From positions 1-7,634 of the forward strand of contig JAICJW010000218.1 in the NCBI GenBank assembly GCA_025928215.1: a DNA stretch of 7,634 bases, written 5' to 3'. Under the pieces are notes generated by a model. The model ran no database searches. It saw nothing but the letters and a program-made list of their open reading frames with translations, and was not told where the DNA came from. Within the stretch, counting starts at the first letter, position 1, and each line of letters begins with the position of its first letter. The stretch is from Chloroflexia bacterium (GTDB lineage Bacteria; Chloroflexota; Chloroflexia; Thermomicrobiales; JALYUS01). Both the position numbers and the translations under genes were made by a program. Shown here piece by piece: positions 6,450 through 7,634 of this stretch.

Positions 6450-6471
6450 GTATGAAGGAGCCGTTTCATAC
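6450..6471 (+). repeat. Short stem-loop between the small protein and DUF6069 gene
   Basis: GTATGAA (6450-6456) and TTCATAC (6465-6471) form a perfect 7-bp stem with an 8-base loop (GGAGCCGT), starting one base past the TAA of the small protein. No T-run follows. It may be an operator or a leader structure for the membrane protein gene that starts at 6524. The ATG inside it (6452) opens the same frame as that gene but is a poorer start. Confidence 0.4.
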
Positions 6472-6523
6472 CTCTGTCGAACATGCGTTAGCCATTCGGC
6501 GGTCAATGAGAAGGAAGGGTACC

Positions 6524-7012
6524 ATGATGTCGTCAATCACCGAGAGTTCGCCCATCGTTGCGTCCCCGTCCGCTTCGTGGGAGTCGCGCGCCACCAGTTG
6601 GGGCCGCTTCGCCCCCATCGGCCTCGCCACCGTCGCCGCCGCCGTCGCTGCCAACACCCTCGTCTCCTTCATCGGTAACGCCTTCGTCGCCTACGACCCG
6701 CAATTTCTCCCCCTCGCCAACGTCAGTGGCGAGATCGTCTTCACGCTGCCCGCCGCCCTCGGCGCGGTGCTCGTCTACGCCGCCTTGCTGCGCTTCGCCC
6801 GCCACCCGGCGCGCACCTTCGCGATCATTTCCGCCGTGGTCTTCGTCGCCGCGACGATCCCGGACTTCACGTATATTCCTACGGTGCCGGGAGTGACGGC
6901 CGGGCAGACGGCGATCCTCGTCCTGATGCATGTCGCCGCCACATGCGTGATCGTCGGGATGCTGACGACCCTCACGCGCCCGCAGGTGCGCGAGGGTGTT
7001 TCCGGTAAATGA
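6524..7012 (+). CDS. Four-helix membrane protein, DUF6069-like
   Basis: A 162-residue integral membrane protein of unknown function. After a polar N-terminus rich in Ser and Ala, predicted helices lie at about residues 29-51, 70-90, 98-114 and 128-150. Motifs resemble the DUF6069 family as I recall it: ANTLVSFIGNAF in helix 1, an acidic TIPDFTYIP loop before helix 4, then TAILVLMHVAATCVIVGMLT and a TRP end. Start chosen: ATG 6524 (or the adjacent ATG 6527), with AAGGAAGG five bases upstream; a frame open from 6452 would add 24 residues with no hydrophobic or family sequence. It is the only intact gene in the plus-strand cluster and ends with TGA. Family members often sit beside LuxR/TetR-type regulators or small accessory genes, so control by the now-broken regulator upstream is plausible but unproven. 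Confidence 0.8.
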   Translation: MMSSITESSPIVASPSASWESRATSWGRFAPIGLATVAAAVAANTLVSFIGNAFVAYDPQFLPLANVSGEIVFTLPAALGAVLVYAALLRFARHPARTFAIISAVVFVAATIPDFTYIPTVPGVTAGQTAILVLMHVAATCVIVGMLTTLTRPQVREGVSGK

Positions 7013-7064
7013 TCGAGATGCAGTTCCGGTTTGATGCCGCCCTGCGCGCATTGATTCAACCCGG

Positions 7065-7113
7065 GACCCGATGGGGTCGCGCTGATCGCCGCGTGATTGG
7101 CGACCCAAGGAGG
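7065..7113 (+). promoter_or_regulatory. Alternative hairpins before an orphan AAGGAGG
   Basis: The segment GGGTCGC (7074-7080) can pair with GACCC upstream (7065-7069, four-base loop) or with GCGACCC downstream (7100-7106, 19-base loop), but not with both. AAGGAGG (7107-7113) follows immediately. The layout recalls an attenuator or translation switch. No good start codon follows this site: an overlapping GTG at 7113 opens only a short basic frame, and the next gene has its own ribosome site. Possibly the leader of a lost gene, or chance. Confidence 0.3.
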
Positions 7114-7194
7114 TGAAACGAAACGCGCCGAATCTCGGCCGCGCGGCACGACAGCCGACGAGGTCACGTCAAGGCACACGGAAGGGAGATCGCT

Positions 7195-7634
7195 ATGGGC
7201 AGGATCGTTGTTACTGAGCACATCTCCGTCGACGGCGTCGTAGAGGTGTCGAGCGGAACGGAGCCCTTCGAGCGCGTCGGCTGGAAAGACGCCTTCAAGC
7301 GCAGCCCCGAAGGGGAAAAGTTCAAGCTGGGCGAGACGATGGCGTCAGACGCGCTGCTCCTTGGCCGCGTCACCTACGACGGCTTCGCACCCGTCTAGCC
7401 GCACTACCAGGGCGAGTTCGCGGACAAGTTCAACACGATGCCCAAGTACGTCGTCTCCTCTACGCTGCAGAACCCGGAGTGGAACAACACCACTGTGCTC
7501 CGCGGCGACATCGTCGAAGCGGTCACCACGCTCAAACAGCAGTACGAGCGAGACATCGTCGTGCATGGCAGCCCGCAGCTCGCGCAGACGCTGATCGAGC
7601 ACAACCTGGTCGACGCCCTGCACCTGCAGGTCTA
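7195..7634 (+). pseudogene. RibD-C / dihydrofolate reductase-like protein, TAG at codon 68, 3'-partial
   Basis: The first 146 codons of a family member that is usually ~185-200 residues; the window end cuts it. The family (PF01872, YyaP/YwjB-like) has a DHFR-like fold and binds NAD(P)H; most members have no known substrate. Visible: MGRIVVTEHISVDGVVE as first strand and loop, DALLLGRVTYDGF (residues 52-64), EFADKFNTMPKYVVSSTL (74-91), a central EWNNTTVLRGDIVEAV, and DIVVHGSPQLAQTLIEHNLV (120-139), the nucleotide-binding and helix region. Codon 68 (7396-7398) is TAG exactly where homologues, as I recall them, have Trp (FA..W), so one G-to-A change made it. The frame and family pattern are perfect on both sides, so the change is recent, or the codon is read through, or it is a sequence error. 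GGAAGGGAG stands six bases before ATG. If truncated, the 67-residue piece lacks most of the fold. Confidence 0.85.

Noticed and set aside
6229..6678. A 149-codon plus-strand frame across the small protein and DUF6069 gene start
   Set aside because: The Arg-rich product has no motif, and the overlapping frames carry recognisable family sequence.
6533..7108. A 191-codon minus-strand frame opposite the DUF6069 gene
   Set aside because: Low-complexity Gly/Asp/Arg/Glu product typical of an antisense shadow, with no motif.
7113..7200. GTG-started frame after AAGGAGG as a leader peptide
   Set aside because: The GTG overlaps the ribosome site itself, and the basic product shows no family or coding signal.

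Overview
The window is GC-rich and looks like Chloroflexota DNA. The best clue is the LuxR-type regulator remnant: its first ~95 residues (MPRTPLHALTW..., then [44 protein letters not shown]) match, from memory, the N-terminus of a large regulator family that is heavily multiplied in that phylum. The small 'RVRGHLD...' protein beside it and the long two-FtsX-domain permease fit the same group. No database search was possible, so taxonomy and family names rest on recognition.

Left part (1-4496), all genes on the minus strand. Transcription runs from an ABC ATPase (start 4496) into a 1002-residue FtsX/MacB-type permease (start 3562), which ends at a strong intrinsic terminator at 507-539. Beyond it is a separate small three-helix membrane protein (146-388). 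Palindromic repeats punctuate this half: a near-perfect 28-bp inverted repeat (7-135), a hairpin next to the small gene's start (400-437), a related hairpin acting as the permease terminator, and a heptad-based 18-bp stem that supplies the stop codon of the ATPase gene (3579-3633).

Middle (4497-5162). About 320 bases hold no convincing gene. They are followed by a 52-codon minus-strand ORF (4821-4979) with a good ribosome binding site. Upstream of it, a perfect 7+1+7 palindrome sits against a TTGACC -35 inside a 19-base spacer, the layout of MerR-family-controlled promoters.

Right part (5163-7634), all on the plus strand: a run of accessory genes of which three of four are broken. In order they are a LuxR regulator stripped of its ATPase and most of its sensor region and frameshifted; a small conserved protein with an in-frame TAG at codon 22; an intact four-helix DUF6069-like membrane protein; and a RibD-C/dihydrofolate-reductase-like protein with TAG where the family normally has Trp (codon 68), running off the window end. 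The simplest reading is a decaying regulator/target cassette. Amber readthrough is the alternative and is testable.

No CRISPR array, rRNA or tRNA gene, transposase, integrase or phage gene was seen. The most promising items for follow-up are the MerR-like promoter with its mini-ORF and the cluster of two in-frame amber codons.
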